This document shows, one piece after another, positions 17,839-26,770 of a stretch of 64,000 bases of DNA. The notes under the pieces are model-generated. The model searched no databases. It was not told the DNA's origin and saw only the letters and a program-made list of their open reading frames with translations. Location: assembly GCA_001829315.1 (NCBI GenBank), contig MIAY01000031.1:54010-118009 (forward strand), given 5' to 3'. This DNA comes from Spirochaetes bacterium GWE1_32_154. GTDB lineage: Bacteria > Spirochaetota > GWE2-31-10. Both the position numbers and the translations under genes were made by a program. How positions within the stretch are numbered: position 1 is the stretch's first letter; each line of letters opens with the position of its first letter.

Positions 17839-18492
17839 TTAAGAAGCATTTCTAAAAATTACTTTAAAAATGGTTATTGCCTTCACTGTTTTAAAACCAT
17901 ATTCTTTTAATAACTCACTACATCGATTTATTGTAGAACCCGTAGTATAAATATCATCTATTAATACTACATTTTTATCATTTTTCACAATTATTTTATT
18001 ATTTATATAAAAATCATTTTTTACTTTCTCTATTCGATCCTGTTTTGATCGTAATTTTTGTTTACCTGTAAATAACTTTTTCATTAAAATATTATCACAG
18101 ACAGTATAGCCGTCCTTTTTAAAATAAGTAGCTAAATAACTGAATGCCGACTTCCCTTTAAAAAATCTTTTCACCAATGAATCAGGAACAACAATAACTA
18201 TATCCTCCTTTGAAATCATAAAATATTTTTTTATTAACTGATAATATAATTGTATTACCCCCCAATCACCTTGTTTTTTATTCAACATAACAAGTGATTT
18301 ACAATATGAATAATAAAACTGAATAAAAGAATAATTATCATAATGAACTATATCAAAATGATCAAATTTTTCTTCTGATAGATCATGATAAAAAGAACCG
18401 ATACAGCTATCACAAACCTTTTCCATATTTGTCAATACCTTACCACATAAATAACACCTGAAATCTGACAAAATCATACACAATTTCTTCAT
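17839..18492 (-). CDS. ComF-family phosphoribosyltransferase-like protein
   Basis: An N-terminal zinc-ribbon (Cys13, Cys16, Cys27, Cys30 in CYLCGKVLTNMEKVCDSC) is followed by a phosphoribosyltransferase fold with the motif VVLIDDIYTTGSTI near residue 176. This arrangement and the length (217) are typical of ComF/GntX proteins. In naturally competent bacteria ComF is linked to DNA uptake; elsewhere its role is unclear. No other competence gene is in the window. It is transcribed away from the divergent gene at 18674 and lies 47 bases before the solute-binding protein gene. Confidence 0.88.
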   Translation of the reverse strand: MKKLCMILSDFRCYLCGKVLTNMEKVCDSCIGSFYHDLSEEKFDHFDIVHYDNYSFIQFYYSYCKSLVMLNKKQGDWGVIQLYYQLIKKYFMISKEDIVIVVPDSLVKRFFKGKSAFSYLATYFKKDGYTVCDNILMKKLFTGKQKLRSKQDRIEKVKNDFYINNKIIVKNDKNVVLIDDIYTTGSTINRCSELLKEYGFKTVKAITIFKVIFRNAS

Positions 18493-18673
18493 AATTTACC
18501 TTCCTATACATAAGCCTCACATATTAAATAATAAAAATAGTCTTTTTCTATTAACTTTTTTAAAAATAAACCGAAATATTTGATGAAAACGTACAATAAA
18601 TTAAAATTTATATTGATTTAGAATTTATTTTATACTAAAATCACTTAGTTTGTTACCTTGGGGAGGGAAATAA

Positions 18674-19255
18674 ATGAATATTACATCAGACAAGATTATT
18701 TCAAATTCAAATGACTACCAAAAGAAAATCAAAGAAGACGATTCTCTGTCAATTACAAAGATCAATAAAAATAAAATGTCAGAAAAATTACTTAAAGATT
18801 TTTCAACTGTCAGCAGCAGTGATTCGTATATTAAAGCTAAAATTATTAACAATAATATTAGATTAACGAACTATGAGAACAACATATCAAAAAATCAATT
18901 TATTAATACTAAATTAGAAGAACTTAATTCACTTGTTAAACATGAAAAAAATGATGATGCATGGAAGATTATTGATGAAACAAAATTCGACAATAAAAAT
19001 ATTCTGTCAGATCGTTTTACAAAAAATGCGCCTCTAATAGAGCAAATTGACTACTTTAAAACTGTTAACAATATAGATAAAGCAAACCTTGAAAAAGAAT
19101 TTATGTCAATACAAATTGCCAGTCAAAATCTATCAAGTGTTTCATCAAATGTAAAATCTGTTAATCAGGAATACAACACAGCTGATAATATTTCTTCAAA
19201 ATCAATAAAAAATATGAATATTGACAGTAAAAGAGTTATGGAACTTATTATATAA
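18674..19255 (+). CDS. Hypothetical Asn/Lys-rich protein
   Basis: I do not recognise this 193-residue protein. It is polar, rich in Asn, Lys, Ser and Ile, without a signal peptide or membrane segment. Its N-terminal third looks disordered and the rest is mostly helical (for example NTKLEELNSLVKHEKNDDAWKIIDE). A strong GGGAGG site lies eight bases before the ATG, so the gene is probably real and well translated. It stands alone. A terminator-like hairpin follows at 19289-19338. The composition resembles small cytoplasmic accessory proteins of flagella or secretion in spirochaetes, but nothing specific supports that. Confidence 0.65.
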   Translation: MNITSDKIISNSNDYQKKIKEDDSLSITKINKNKMSEKLLKDFSTVSSSDSYIKAKIINNNIRLTNYENNISKNQFINTKLEELNSLVKHEKNDDAWKIIDETKFDNKNILSDRFTKNAPLIEQIDYFKTVNNIDKANLEKEFMSIQIASQNLSSVSSNVKSVNQEYNTADNISSKSIKNMNIDSKRVMELII

Positions 19256-19288
19256 CGTTAGCATATCTCTAAAAAATTGGATAAAAAA

Positions 19289-19340
19289 ACGAGCAAGCTT
19301 AAATAACAATACTTATTTACTCTTGTTCGTTTTTTTTTCA
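19289..19340 (+). terminator. Terminator between convergent genes
   Basis: AACGAGCAAG (19289-19298) pairs with CTTGTTCGTT (19322-19331) with one G-T mismatch, and a run of T follows. On the other strand an A-run precedes it, so it may act for both the gene at 18674 and the minus-strand gene ending at 19313. Its right arm lies in the coding end of the latter. The loop is rather long. Confidence 0.5.
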
Positions 19341-20404
19341 ATTACTTTAAGTATCTCATCAAAATATTCTATATCATTTTGAGTTATATTGCTTTCATTA
19401 TCAAGTTTTTTGTTAATTAGTGTTAACAATCTTAGTAAATCATCAATCCCCAAATCAGTAAGTGTGCCAATATCCGGCAAAATATCCATTTTAGTATCTT
19501 TTATTATAACTTCCTGTTTAGCTTCCTGTTTAACTTCTTTTGTAACTTCAGGTGTTACAGAAATATTTTCAGTAACACCTGATTTGTTTTGTATGAAAAA
19601 ATCCCTTGATATTTCGGAATCAATTTTAACAGGTACATTTCTATATTCAACAAATAATGCTGAATCATTAAATGAAAAACGCCCCCAATTGAAAGACTCT
19701 CCTTCTTTAACCATATAAACACCTTGTCTTTCAGATACTTTTTTCCAATTAGCCATAAAAACTCTATACGGTCTTGTTTCCTGACTTCCATCAAAATAAA
19801 ATTTTATCTGATCTGTTTTTGTTATTGAGTCGGATGCTATATAAGAAGGAACTGTATTTCCGCTAAATTCTATTTCAGAATTTACTGCGATATCTCCCGG
19901 TAATATAAAATGTGAATTCGTGTTTTCACCAAGATAGGTATCAAAACAAAATAATGATGATACGGTCAGTGATTGACTGCTTAGATTAATTACTTTTACA
20001 TTTATTTTTAAAGCATCATATAATTCAGAATCCATTTTTATAAAACTATAATTTAAAACAATCCTGACAACCTGATTTGACCATTCATACACAACACTAT
20101 TATCGACTATTTGAATTGAAGATTTATTTAATCCACCACCCATTCCAAAATCCAATACCTCATTATTCAAATAAAACCGCATAAAATTAGTGGAAGGATA
20201 ATCATTAAAAAATAATGCTTCCCAACGATTTTCAATATTACTCGAAACATTGAACCTGCCGTTATCATCCCACACTGTTAATTTGAGATTTTTTGCAATC
20301 AACGTTTTAGCACCTGCTTTTACACTTGTATTATCAGGATCCTTGCAATATATTGAGGTAAATACAAATGAAAAAGTTAATAAAAGAAATATTCTTCTAT
20401 TCAT
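19313..20404 (-). CDS. Exported protein of unknown function
   Basis: The start MNRRIFLLLTFSFVFTSIYC gives an export signal ending in a Cys that could be a lipidation site. Residues about 25-275 form a beta-rich domain (LTVWDDNGRFNVSSNIENRWEALFFNDYPSTNFMRFY, with VINLSSQSLTVSSLFCFDTYLGENTNSHFILPGD) that I cannot assign. A Lys/Glu/Val repeat (VTPEVTKEVKQEAKQEV) links it to a C-terminal helical tail. The ATG at 20404 has GGGAG upstream and overlaps the end of the TPR gene by eight bases. An earlier in-frame ATG at 20437 lacks a signal peptide at its front. It is co-transcribed with the TPR protein. Confidence 0.7.
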   Translation of the reverse strand: MNRRIFLLLTFSFVFTSIYCKDPDNTSVKAGAKTLIAKNLKLTVWDDNGRFNVSSNIENRWEALFFNDYPSTNFMRFYLNNEVLDFGMGGGLNKSSIQIVDNSVVYEWSNQVVRIVLNYSFIKMDSELYDALKINVKVINLSSQSLTVSSLFCFDTYLGENTNSHFILPGDIAVNSEIEFSGNTVPSYIASDSITKTDQIKFYFDGSQETRPYRVFMANWKKVSERQGVYMVKEGESFNWGRFSFNDSALFVEYRNVPVKIDSEISRDFFIQNKSGVTENISVTPEVTKEVKQEAKQEVIIKDTKMDILPDIGTLTDLGIDDLLRLLTLINKKLDNESNITQNDIEYFDEILKVIEKKTNKSK

Positions 20405-21302
20405 TACCGCTCTCCCTTTTTCGTAATTGTTCCTCAAGTAATTTAAGAGCTTGCTCTTTTCTATCTAATAATTGTGCTTTTAATTCAAGTTCTTTTGCTC
20501 TTTCACTTGTATCGGATACAAAATAATTTCCGGTAACCGGTAAACCTTTTTCAAGTTCTACAATTTTTTTTCGTAACTCTTCGTTTTCACTTCTTAATTT
20601 TCTTTCAATTTCAGGATCAATGTTCTTACCGCTTCTTAATGATTCGAGTGCCTGCAATAATGATAATTCATTAATTTTAAATTGATTAACGCTTGAAAGA
20701 TATTGCTCATTTGACCATTTAATTATATTTTGTAAAACTAATTCAGTTTTTTTATGCTCAATCAATCGTAATTTAAAAACTGATGCTTCATACTTAATTG
20801 TCCCGGGGAATTTCTCTGTTACAACCGTAAAATATAAAATAGCATCATCAAACCTGCCTAACGCATAAAAACACTCACCAAGCCAGTAATATGAATTAGA
20901 AATCATTCTATTACCCGGGTAACTTTTAATAAATGAATCAAGAATATCTATTGATTCTAAATACTTCTCAGATAGAAAAAAATTAACTCCCCGCTGATAG
21001 AGAGCATCAACATAATGAGCTCCTTTTTTTCCGTATATTCTTAAATAATACTCTAAATTATTTTCTGCAAGTTTATATTTACCCGTATTAATAAATGCCA
21101 ACCCCAGCCAATAATACGACTCCATTCTAACATTTTCATTATCAGATGATAAAATTATCTCTCTAAAAAGAATAATTGCATCTTCTACACGTCCCTGATT
21201 AAAAAGATTTCTTGCTTTAGATTCTTCCGCAGTCCAGTTTTTAATATCTGCAAACACGAAAATAGATTGTAATAAAAGACAAATAAGAATAATCTTTTTC
21301 AA
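20397..21302 (-). CDS. Exported TPR-repeat protein with C-terminal coiled coil
   Basis: A signal peptide (MKKIILICLLLQSIFVFADI) is followed by at least four tetratricopeptide-like units between residues about 25 and 190 (ARNLFNQGRVEDAIILFREII, YYWLGLAFINTGKYKLAENNLEYYL, SYYWLGECFYALGRFDDAILYF). The last 80 residues are charged heptads (ENEELRKKIVELEKG, ERAKELELKAQLLDRKEQALKLLEEQL), a coiled coil. The layout is like YbgF/CpoB turned around, so a role as a periplasmic scaffold in envelope assembly is plausible. It is followed by the exported protein ending at 19313, with overlapping reading frames. Confidence 0.8.
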   Translation of the reverse strand: MKKIILICLLLQSIFVFADIKNWTAEESKARNLFNQGRVEDAIILFREIILSSDNENVRMESYYWLGLAFINTGKYKLAENNLEYYLRIYGKKGAHYVDALYQRGVNFFLSEKYLESIDILDSFIKSYPGNRMISNSYYWLGECFYALGRFDDAILYFTVVTEKFPGTIKYEASVFKLRLIEHKKTELVLQNIIKWSNEQYLSSVNQFKINELSLLQALESLRSGKNIDPEIERKLRSENEELRKKIVELEKGLPVTGNYFVSDTSERAKELELKAQLLDRKEQALKLLEEQLRKRESGNE

Positions 21303-21353
21303 AATACACCTCTATAATTCTTATCGGGTGACATATTGTATAATCTTTAGGAG

Positions 21354-21389
21354 CTTCTGCAAAAATCAATCAGAGTATTTTTGCAGAAG
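21354..21389. repeat. Dispersed inverted-repeat element, short copy
   Basis: CTTCTGCAAAAAT (21354-21366) and ATTTTTGCAGAAG (21377-21389) pair perfectly around a ten-base loop. The arm is a variant of the family core with CTTCTG in place of CTCTTG. It fills the gap between the cyclic-nucleotide-binding gene and the TPR gene. Confidence 0.75.
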
Positions 21390-21402
21390 TATTGGTGTAT
21401 CG

Positions 21403-22134
21403 TTATTTGCCTTCATCAAGCTCGCTTAATCTTTTCGTTACATTCAATAAATCTTCTTCAAGTACATCAATTCGTTGTTTTCTATTTTCAGAAACCATTT
21501 TTTCTTCTTCAAGATCTTTCGCTAATTTATCTACCATAATTTCAAAGTCTTCAATAACATTAAAAACATCTTCCATAGCATCAGTATAAAGTTCTTTTGC
21601 TTTTTTCGGATCTTTTTTACTTAATTCTTTAAGATTAAAAAATGCTATTGTTGTCCCGTCCTCTCCGGCTAATACATCTGCTGTTCTTACCTGATTCACA
21701 AGAAGTGCCGCAGCTCCGAAACTATCCCCGGGTTTATAATAATGCGGCTTTGCCTTATTAACAAAAGCACTGCCCTTAACAACTTCACAAATAGTTGTAG
21801 CTAATTCACCTTTACTTAATACAAAGTCACCTTTTTTATATTCTTTATATTTTATTGCTTCACTTTGATTACTGTAACTTTTTTTCAAACTACCGACAGA
21901 TTCATAAATACCACTGATTTTTCTAACTATCGGACTTTCCAATGTATGTTTAGAACCATAAATGGAATCATGCTTAGTTCTAGCCTGTCCTATAGCAAAT
22001 CGTACTGACTCAGTCTCTACATCTTCTTCTGTCAACCCCATGATATTCTGATCAACTACAAATGAATGTTCGAATGGGCATCCCGGATGTTTACATTTTA
22101 CTTTGAATTCACCTTTTACTAATTTGAAAGCCAT
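21403..22134 (-). CDS. Cyclic nucleotide-binding domain protein
   Basis: Residues about 85-180 match a cNMP-binding beta-roll (YKKGDFVLSKGELATTICEVVKGSAFV, YYKPGDSFGAAALLVNQVRTADVLAGEDGTTIAFF). The front has a small Cys/His cluster (CKHPGCPFEH) that could bind zinc. The last 50 residues are a coiled coil (LAKDLEEEKMVSENRKQRIDVLEEDLLNVTKRL). There is no DNA-binding domain, so it is not a CRP-type regulator and may be a soluble or peripheral signalling protein. I chose the ATG at 22134 (GGAGG upstream); the extra residues of a longer frame come from the repeat element next door. Binding of cAMP or another ligand is untested. Confidence 0.8.
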   Translation of the reverse strand: MAFKLVKGEFKVKCKHPGCPFEHSFVVDQNIMGLTEEDVETESVRFAIGQARTKHDSIYGSKHTLESPIVRKISGIYESVGSLKKSYSNQSEAIKYKEYKKGDFVLSKGELATTICEVVKGSAFVNKAKPHYYKPGDSFGAAALLVNQVRTADVLAGEDGTTIAFFNLKELSKKDPKKAKELYTDAMEDVFNVIEDFEIMVDKLAKDLEEEKMVSENRKQRIDVLEEDLLNVTKRLSELDEGK

Positions 22135-22162
22135 TACTTTCCTCCATAACTTGTTTTTTTTT

Positions 22163-22281
22163 GGCTCTTGCAAAAATCATGAGTACATTTTTTTTACTCC
22201 CGCCGTTACGCAATAAAATTGCGTTATAGATAGCCTTATACAAAAATACGAAATTTAAAAAAGTATTTTTATATAAGGCTC
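22163..22281. repeat. Dispersed inverted-repeat element, long copy (upstream of the cNMP-binding gene)
   Basis: The left end is GGCTCTTGCAAAAATCATGAGTAC (22163-22186, given in two parts: GGCTCTTGCAAAAAT then CATGAGTAC). The interior has a perfect hairpin ACGCAAT/ATTGCGT (22208-22224), and the right part pairs GCCTTATACAAAAATAC with GTATTTTTATATAAGGC (one mismatch). It separates the HD-GYP gene from the cNMP-binding gene on the same strand. Confidence 0.75.
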
Positions 22282-22291
22282 TTTTAATAAA

Positions 22292-23533
22292 TTAATACTC
22301 GACATCTTCTAATAAATCTGAAACATTAACAAATGCTGAAACAATATCCGGATCAAATTGCTTACCGGACTCTTTACGTATTATCTCAAGTGCTTCCTTA
22401 TGAGTTCGCGGAACTGTATATGATCTATTCCCGCGAATAGCATCATATGTATCTGCAACTGCAACAATCCTCGCTGAAACCGGTATATTTTTCCCGGCCA
22501 ATCCTTCGGGATAGCCTTTTCCATCCCATCGCTCGTGATGATATAAACAAATATCATACGGTATATTCAAAAAATGTATATATGATGAATAGTTAGGATC
22601 AGCACTCAGAAAGTCAATTATTTTTTTTATATAATTCGCACCAATAACAGTATGAGTTGTTATTATTTTTTTCTCATCACTCGTTAACTCTGTTTCTTTT
22701 GATAACAAATAGTTAGGAACCCCCATTTTACCTATATCATGTAGCACTGAGGTATAATTTATATCCTTAACATACTCACCCTTGTCATAACCCGGTTCAT
22801 CAATAAACCCCATTCGCAAACACTCATCAGAGATAAAACCTGTTATTTCCTGAATACGCTTTAAATGATCTGATGTTTCTTTATTATACTCTTCAATCAG
22901 CGAGCAAATAAGAAATATTAGGATAATTTTATGAACTTCTATATTTTTCTTTGCCTGTTGAAGAAATAAATTACTGATCGATAATGACTTAATAACACTA
23001 TCTGTATTTTGTATATAATTTAATTCAATTTCAGATGTCATATCACGAATATTAAGAAAATAAAAATAGTCTTTTCGTTCGGTAATATATTTTATTTTAC
23101 CAAAAAACTCAAAATGCACATAGGGATGTATATGCTCGTTCTCAATAAAATAATTTTTGATCATAATCGGAAAATGAAAAGGTTTAATCGGTATTTCTTT
23201 TTGAGATTTATCCAAAGTGGGGAAAAAATTTGAAAAAAGAGTATCAATGTAAAATGATTGAGACAACTCTTCTTTTGTCATTTCAATTTCATCAAGAAAT
23301 TCCTGTGAAACATTGACAATATGTTTTTTACTATTAAAAACAATTTGATATTTATCTTCAATTATCTTATTTGATAAATCTTTAACTGTTTTATTACTTA
23401 AAGCTCTTAGATTTATATAGTTTCTTTTTAAAGTGACATAACGCTTCATGACGCGTCCAAGAATAATCCTATTCTTTTTGAATAATTTAAGAAGATAATT
23501 ATATTTTTCTACAATTTTATCTTTTTCAGCCAT
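22292..23533 (-). CDS. HD-GYP domain cyclic-di-GMP phosphodiesterase
   Basis: The last 190 residues carry the HD-GYP motifs: LHDIGKMGVP (His265-Asp266), THTVIGANYI, HHERWDGKGYPEG and VADTYDAI, plus FDPDIVSAF at the end. All the metal ligands and the GYP triad are present, so hydrolysis of cyclic di-GMP is likely. The first 220 residues contain a PAS-like or sensory region with helices and no membrane segment, so the protein is probably cytoplasmic. It starts five bases after the lipoprotein gene stop, so the two form an operon. No diguanylate cyclase is in the window. Confidence 0.9.
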   Translation of the reverse strand: MAEKDKIVEKYNYLLKLFKKNRIILGRVMKRYVTLKRNYINLRALSNKTVKDLSNKIIEDKYQIVFNSKKHIVNVSQEFLDEIEMTKEELSQSFYIDTLFSNFFPTLDKSQKEIPIKPFHFPIMIKNYFIENEHIHPYVHFEFFGKIKYITERKDYFYFLNIRDMTSEIELNYIQNTDSVIKSLSISNLFLQQAKKNIEVHKIILIFLICSLIEEYNKETSDHLKRIQEITGFISDECLRMGFIDEPGYDKGEYVKDINYTSVLHDIGKMGVPNYLLSKETELTSDEKKIITTHTVIGANYIKKIIDFLSADPNYSSYIHFLNIPYDICLYHHERWDGKGYPEGLAGKNIPVSARIVAVADTYDAIRGNRSYTVPRTHKEALEIIRKESGKQFDPDIVSAFVNVSDLLEDVEY

Positions 23534-23538
23534 AATAC

Positions 23539-24231
23539 CTAACGTATAGTATAATTTTTTAGAAAATAAATCAATCTCTCGTCTACTGCTGAATTTACTC
23601 TAAGAGAAACCAAACTGCCGGCAACTAACTCTTTATCTGATAATATCAGTTTTTCTCCAAATGTAAATTTTTTTCTTGAATTATTAAATAATTCCGGCTG
23701 GTTTAAAACTTTAAGTTCTAACGATGAATACTCAAATTTATTAAATTCAATTTCTTTTCTATTTTCTTTAAGATTTATTTCATATTCCGGTATTGAACTT
23801 TTGTAAATATTTTCTGAATGTCCTTCTAAATCAACCAGTAATGCCATATCACTTTGATTACCCGAAGAATCCGTTACTCTTACAATATAATCACCTAATA
23901 AAACTGAATTACCATTATCATATTCAAAAAAAGAAAAACCGTGATAGTTATTATCACCATATAATGTTTCTTCTAAATCGTTTCTTTTTAATTTCCAGAC
24001 TATATCAGTATCAACATGAATGAGCGAAATATCGCTAATATCTTCAAACCCGTTCTCATCAAATAAAATAAAATGAACAGATAAAAAGACCATAGTTGAC
24101 GGTCCGGCTCCTGCACCTGACTGGTATACAACTATGTTGTATACAGGATTTCTTATATAAGGAGGTTCATTTTCACATGAAAAAATAAATAATAATAAAA
24201 GAAGAAAAAACATACATTGTAATAATTTCAT
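23539..24231 (-). CDS. Lipoprotein of unknown function
   Basis: The N-terminus MKLLQCMFFLLLLLFIFSCENEPP is a lipoprotein signal with the lipobox FSC (Cys19). The rest (230 residues) is beta-rich (VFLSVHFILFDENGFEDISDISLIHVDTDIVWKL, DYIVRVTDSSGNQSDMALLVDL), perhaps one or two Ig-like folds. I cannot assign a family. It sits directly upstream of the HD-GYP gene with a 5-base gap, so they are expressed together. Lipidation would place it in the periplasm or at the surface. Confidence 0.75.
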   Translation of the reverse strand: MKLLQCMFFLLLLLFIFSCENEPPYIRNPVYNIVVYQSGAGAGPSTMVFLSVHFILFDENGFEDISDISLIHVDTDIVWKLKRNDLEETLYGDNNYHGFSFFEYDNGNSVLLGDYIVRVTDSSGNQSDMALLVDLEGHSENIYKSSIPEYEINLKENRKEIEFNKFEYSSLELKVLNQPELFNNSRKKFTFGEKLILSDKELVAGSLVSLRVNSAVDERLIYFLKNYTIR

Positions 24232-24357
24232 ACTACAAAAAAATCATTTTTAAGATGATTTGTCTATAAAAAAATAAAATAATATATTCTTTTTGACTTA
24301 TTTTCCAATTAATTATAAGTTTTGAACTTAAAATGTTTTTTAACAAACAGGATTACC

Positions 24358-25533
24358 ATGCGAATTTGTTTATTGTTAATCGTACTATCTTTAATTATTT
24401 CCTGTAAATCAAATACAAATGAAATTTCCTTATTAACTGATGATCCGTTTATATATGATGCGGTTTTATTATACAATGGGAGTAAATCTGCTACACGGAT
24501 AAAAGCTGTTTTAATAAAATCAAATGAAACTCTTTTTTCAGCATCATCACAAAAGAATATTGATTCTTACGATATTATTGCAGGCAGTTTTTTCCCAAAT
24601 AACGACTTTTCTTTTGACAGATTTTCTAGAATTAAAATTACTACTGAAGATTCTTTATACTTTAAGTTTATTTATGACTTCTACGAATATACAAATCAAA
24701 AATCAATTATTTATAAGGCCGAAGCCCCTGTAATTATCACAAATAAATCAAATACCAAAGTAAATCAAACAATGACTTTTGATGAATTTAAAACAGAATG
24801 TGACAAAGAAACAACATTGTATAGAAACAATGGAATCAATAATAAGTTTGCATTTATACCACAACTGTCAACATTATCAGAATTGGATTTTTACACAATG
24901 AATTCTGATATCTTTATAAAGAATGAAAAAGAAAAAGAAATATTCAATTCAAATGTATTAAATCAGAATTTCAATTATTATACCAACTTTAATGATTCAG
25001 AAATTGACCCGCTTATTATTCACAAAGCAATTAACAAATATTCTCGAGACCCGAGCAAATACTTTCTTGAAAGAAATTTGCTTACTTATGACTTAACATA
25101 CTTAAGCACCTCAATGTTATCAAATAAATACCGATTAATTTTCTTAAAAAATCATAATACCGCATCTTTAAAACAATCCGTTATAACAATAAACAATAAA
25201 TCAAAATACAAAAACTACTCTGAAAATTTTATCGATTTTGTATTATCTGAAGAAACCCAGAACAAACTTTTTCTTGAATCAGTTAAAAGAAAATCTGTTT
25301 ACAATACAATATTCATACCAGTCATTACAAAAAATAATCAAATTATGTCAAACTCATTTAAAAATGGCACTGAAATTTTCAACTACATACAAAACCTGAA
25401 ATACTGCAATTTTGGAAACAACAAAAATAGAAAAAAATTCTTTAAAATATTTAACACAGCTTCTGATATGATCGATAAAGAGCGCTTGAAAAAAAAAGAT
25501 TTTATTAATTTTATTGAAAAAAATTTAAATTAG
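24358..25533 (+). CDS. Solute-binding-like lipoprotein
   Basis: A lipoprotein signal (MRICLLLIVLSLIISCK, Cys16) begins the chain at the ATG at 24358, with AGGAT upstream; a longer frame to 24322 would disrupt the signal. The body (391 residues) resembles family 1 extracellular solute-binding proteins: SYDIIAGSFFPNN, a central mixed segment, then FIDFVLSEETQNKLFLES near residue 290. The similarity is weak. The next gene is a sugar-type ABC ATPase (MsmX-like), and the two lie on the same strand 68 bases apart, which supports a transport role. No permease gene follows. Confidence 0.5.
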   Translation: MRICLLLIVLSLIISCKSNTNEISLLTDDPFIYDAVLLYNGSKSATRIKAVLIKSNETLFSASSQKNIDSYDIIAGSFFPNNDFSFDRFSRIKITTEDSLYFKFIYDFYEYTNQKSIIYKAEAPVIITNKSNTKVNQTMTFDEFKTECDKETTLYRNNGINNKFAFIPQLSTLSELDFYTMNSDIFIKNEKEKEIFNSNVLNQNFNYYTNFNDSEIDPLIIHKAINKYSRDPSKYFLERNLLTYDLTYLSTSMLSNKYRLIFLKNHNTASLKQSVITINNKSKYKNYSENFIDFVLSEETQNKLFLESVKRKSVYNTIFIPVITKNNQIMSNSFKNGTEIFNYIQNLKYCNFGNNKNRKKFFKIFNTASDMIDKERLKKKDFINFIEKNLN

Positions 25534-25601
25534 TCTTATTGTTTGACAAAGCAAAAAAAAACAAATAAAATATTTTTACTAATTCTCCAGGAGTCAATTA
25601 A

Positions 25602-26723
25602 ATGGCAGAGGTAATTTTAAAAAACATCGACAAAGTGTATCCGGGTAATGTTCATGTTGTTTTTAAAAACAATATTGAAATCAAGGATAAAGAATTTGTT
25701 GTATTAGTCGGTCCATCGGGATGCGGAAAATCAACAACACTCAGAATGATTGCAGGACTTGAAGACATAACTTCAGGTGAACTTACAATCGATGGAAAAA
25801 TTGTAAATGATGTACCACCAAAAGACAGAGACATTGCAATGGTATTTCAAAACTACGCACTTTACCCCCACATGACCGTGTTTGATAACATGGCATTTGG
25901 TTTAAAGATCAGAAAATTTCCTAAAGATGAAATTCAAGCTCGTGTAAATGAAGCAGCTTCAATTCTTCATATCAATAACTTATTAGATAGAAAACCTAAA
26001 GCATTATCCGGCGGTCAAAGACAACGTGTTGCAATGGGTAGAGCTATTGTAAGAAAACCAAAGGTTTTTCTTTTTGATGAACCGTTATCAAATCTTGATG
26101 CAAAATTAAGAGTAACAATGAGAGCGGAGATTTCAAGACTTCACTCAAAACTTCAAACTACAATGATTTATGTTACACATGATCAGATCGAAGCAATGAC
26201 AATGGCTGATAAAATAGTCGTTATGTATAACGGACATGTTCAACAGATTGATTCACCGCTTAATTTATACAATCACCCGGTAAATAAATTTGTTGCAGGT
26301 TTCATTGGTTCACCTCCAATGAATTTTATCAATTTAAAAATTGAAGAAAAAAATGGAAAAGTTATTGCGGTTCATCAGGACTTTGAAATGACACCTACTG
26401 AATCACAACAAAATTTATTAAAACCATATATTGGTAAAGAAGTAACATTCGGTGTTAGAGCAGAAGATCTTTCTGCAGAAGTAAGTAATAACGCTAACAA
26501 GATTAAGGCTATTGTTGATGTTATTGAACCTTTAGGCGCCGACATTTATCTTTATTTATCTACTTCAGACGGTTCACAATTAATAGCACGAATTGATCCA
26601 AACAAAGTTTTTAAAGTTGGTGAAAAAACAGAATTATCTGTAAATATTGAAAAATGTCATTTTTTTGATAACGCACCGGTTGTTAATGAACTTGGTAAAT
26701 CAGAAGAAAAGTGTATCATTTAA
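25602..26723 (+). CDS. ABC transporter ATPase, UgpC/MsmX-like
   Basis: Walker A GPSGCGKST (37-45), Q-loop region FQNYALYPHMTVFDNMAFGLK, signature LSGGQRQRVAMGRAI and Walker B VFLFDEPLSNLD are all intact. After residue about 240 comes an OB-fold regulatory domain (VTFGVRAEDLS, GADIYLYLS, ARIDPNKVFKVGEKTELSV), typical of CUT1 sugar-transporter ATPases. At 373 residues the length is normal. Only a possible binding lipoprotein is adjacent and no permeases, so it may be a shared ATPase serving several sugar importers, as MsmX does in Bacillus. It ends in a good terminator at 26742-26770. Confidence 0.92.
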   Translation: MAEVILKNIDKVYPGNVHVVFKNNIEIKDKEFVVLVGPSGCGKSTTLRMIAGLEDITSGELTIDGKIVNDVPPKDRDIAMVFQNYALYPHMTVFDNMAFGLKIRKFPKDEIQARVNEAASILHINNLLDRKPKALSGGQRQRVAMGRAIVRKPKVFLFDEPLSNLDAKLRVTMRAEISRLHSKLQTTMIYVTHDQIEAMTMADKIVVMYNGHVQQIDSPLNLYNHPVNKFVAGFIGSPPMNFINLKIEEKNGKVIAVHQDFEMTPTESQQNLLKPYIGKEVTFGVRAEDLSAEVSNNANKIKAIVDVIEPLGADIYLYLSTSDGSQLIARIDPNKVFKVGEKTELSVNIEKCHFFDNAPVVNELGKSEEKCII

Positions 26724-26741
26724 TTTGCATTATGATTATAA

Positions 26742-26770
26742 AAAAAGGGAGCGAAACGCTCCCTTTTTTT
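26742..26770. terminator. Bidirectional terminator after the MsmX-like gene
   Basis: AGGGAGCG and CGCTCCCT form an 8-base stem around AAA, flanked by A-run on the left and T-run on the right. It can end transcripts from the ATPase gene on one side and from the symporter gene on the other. Confidence 0.9.

Noticed and set aside
18607..18636. A sigma-70 promoter before the gene at 18674
   Set aside because: TATACT is present but the -35 side is poor at all allowed spacings, so I did not list it.
25602..26723. The MsmX-like ATPase as the missing ThiQ
   Set aside because: It has the full CUT1-type regulatory domain and lies next to a different binding protein; it may be shared but is not a dedicated thiamine ATPase.
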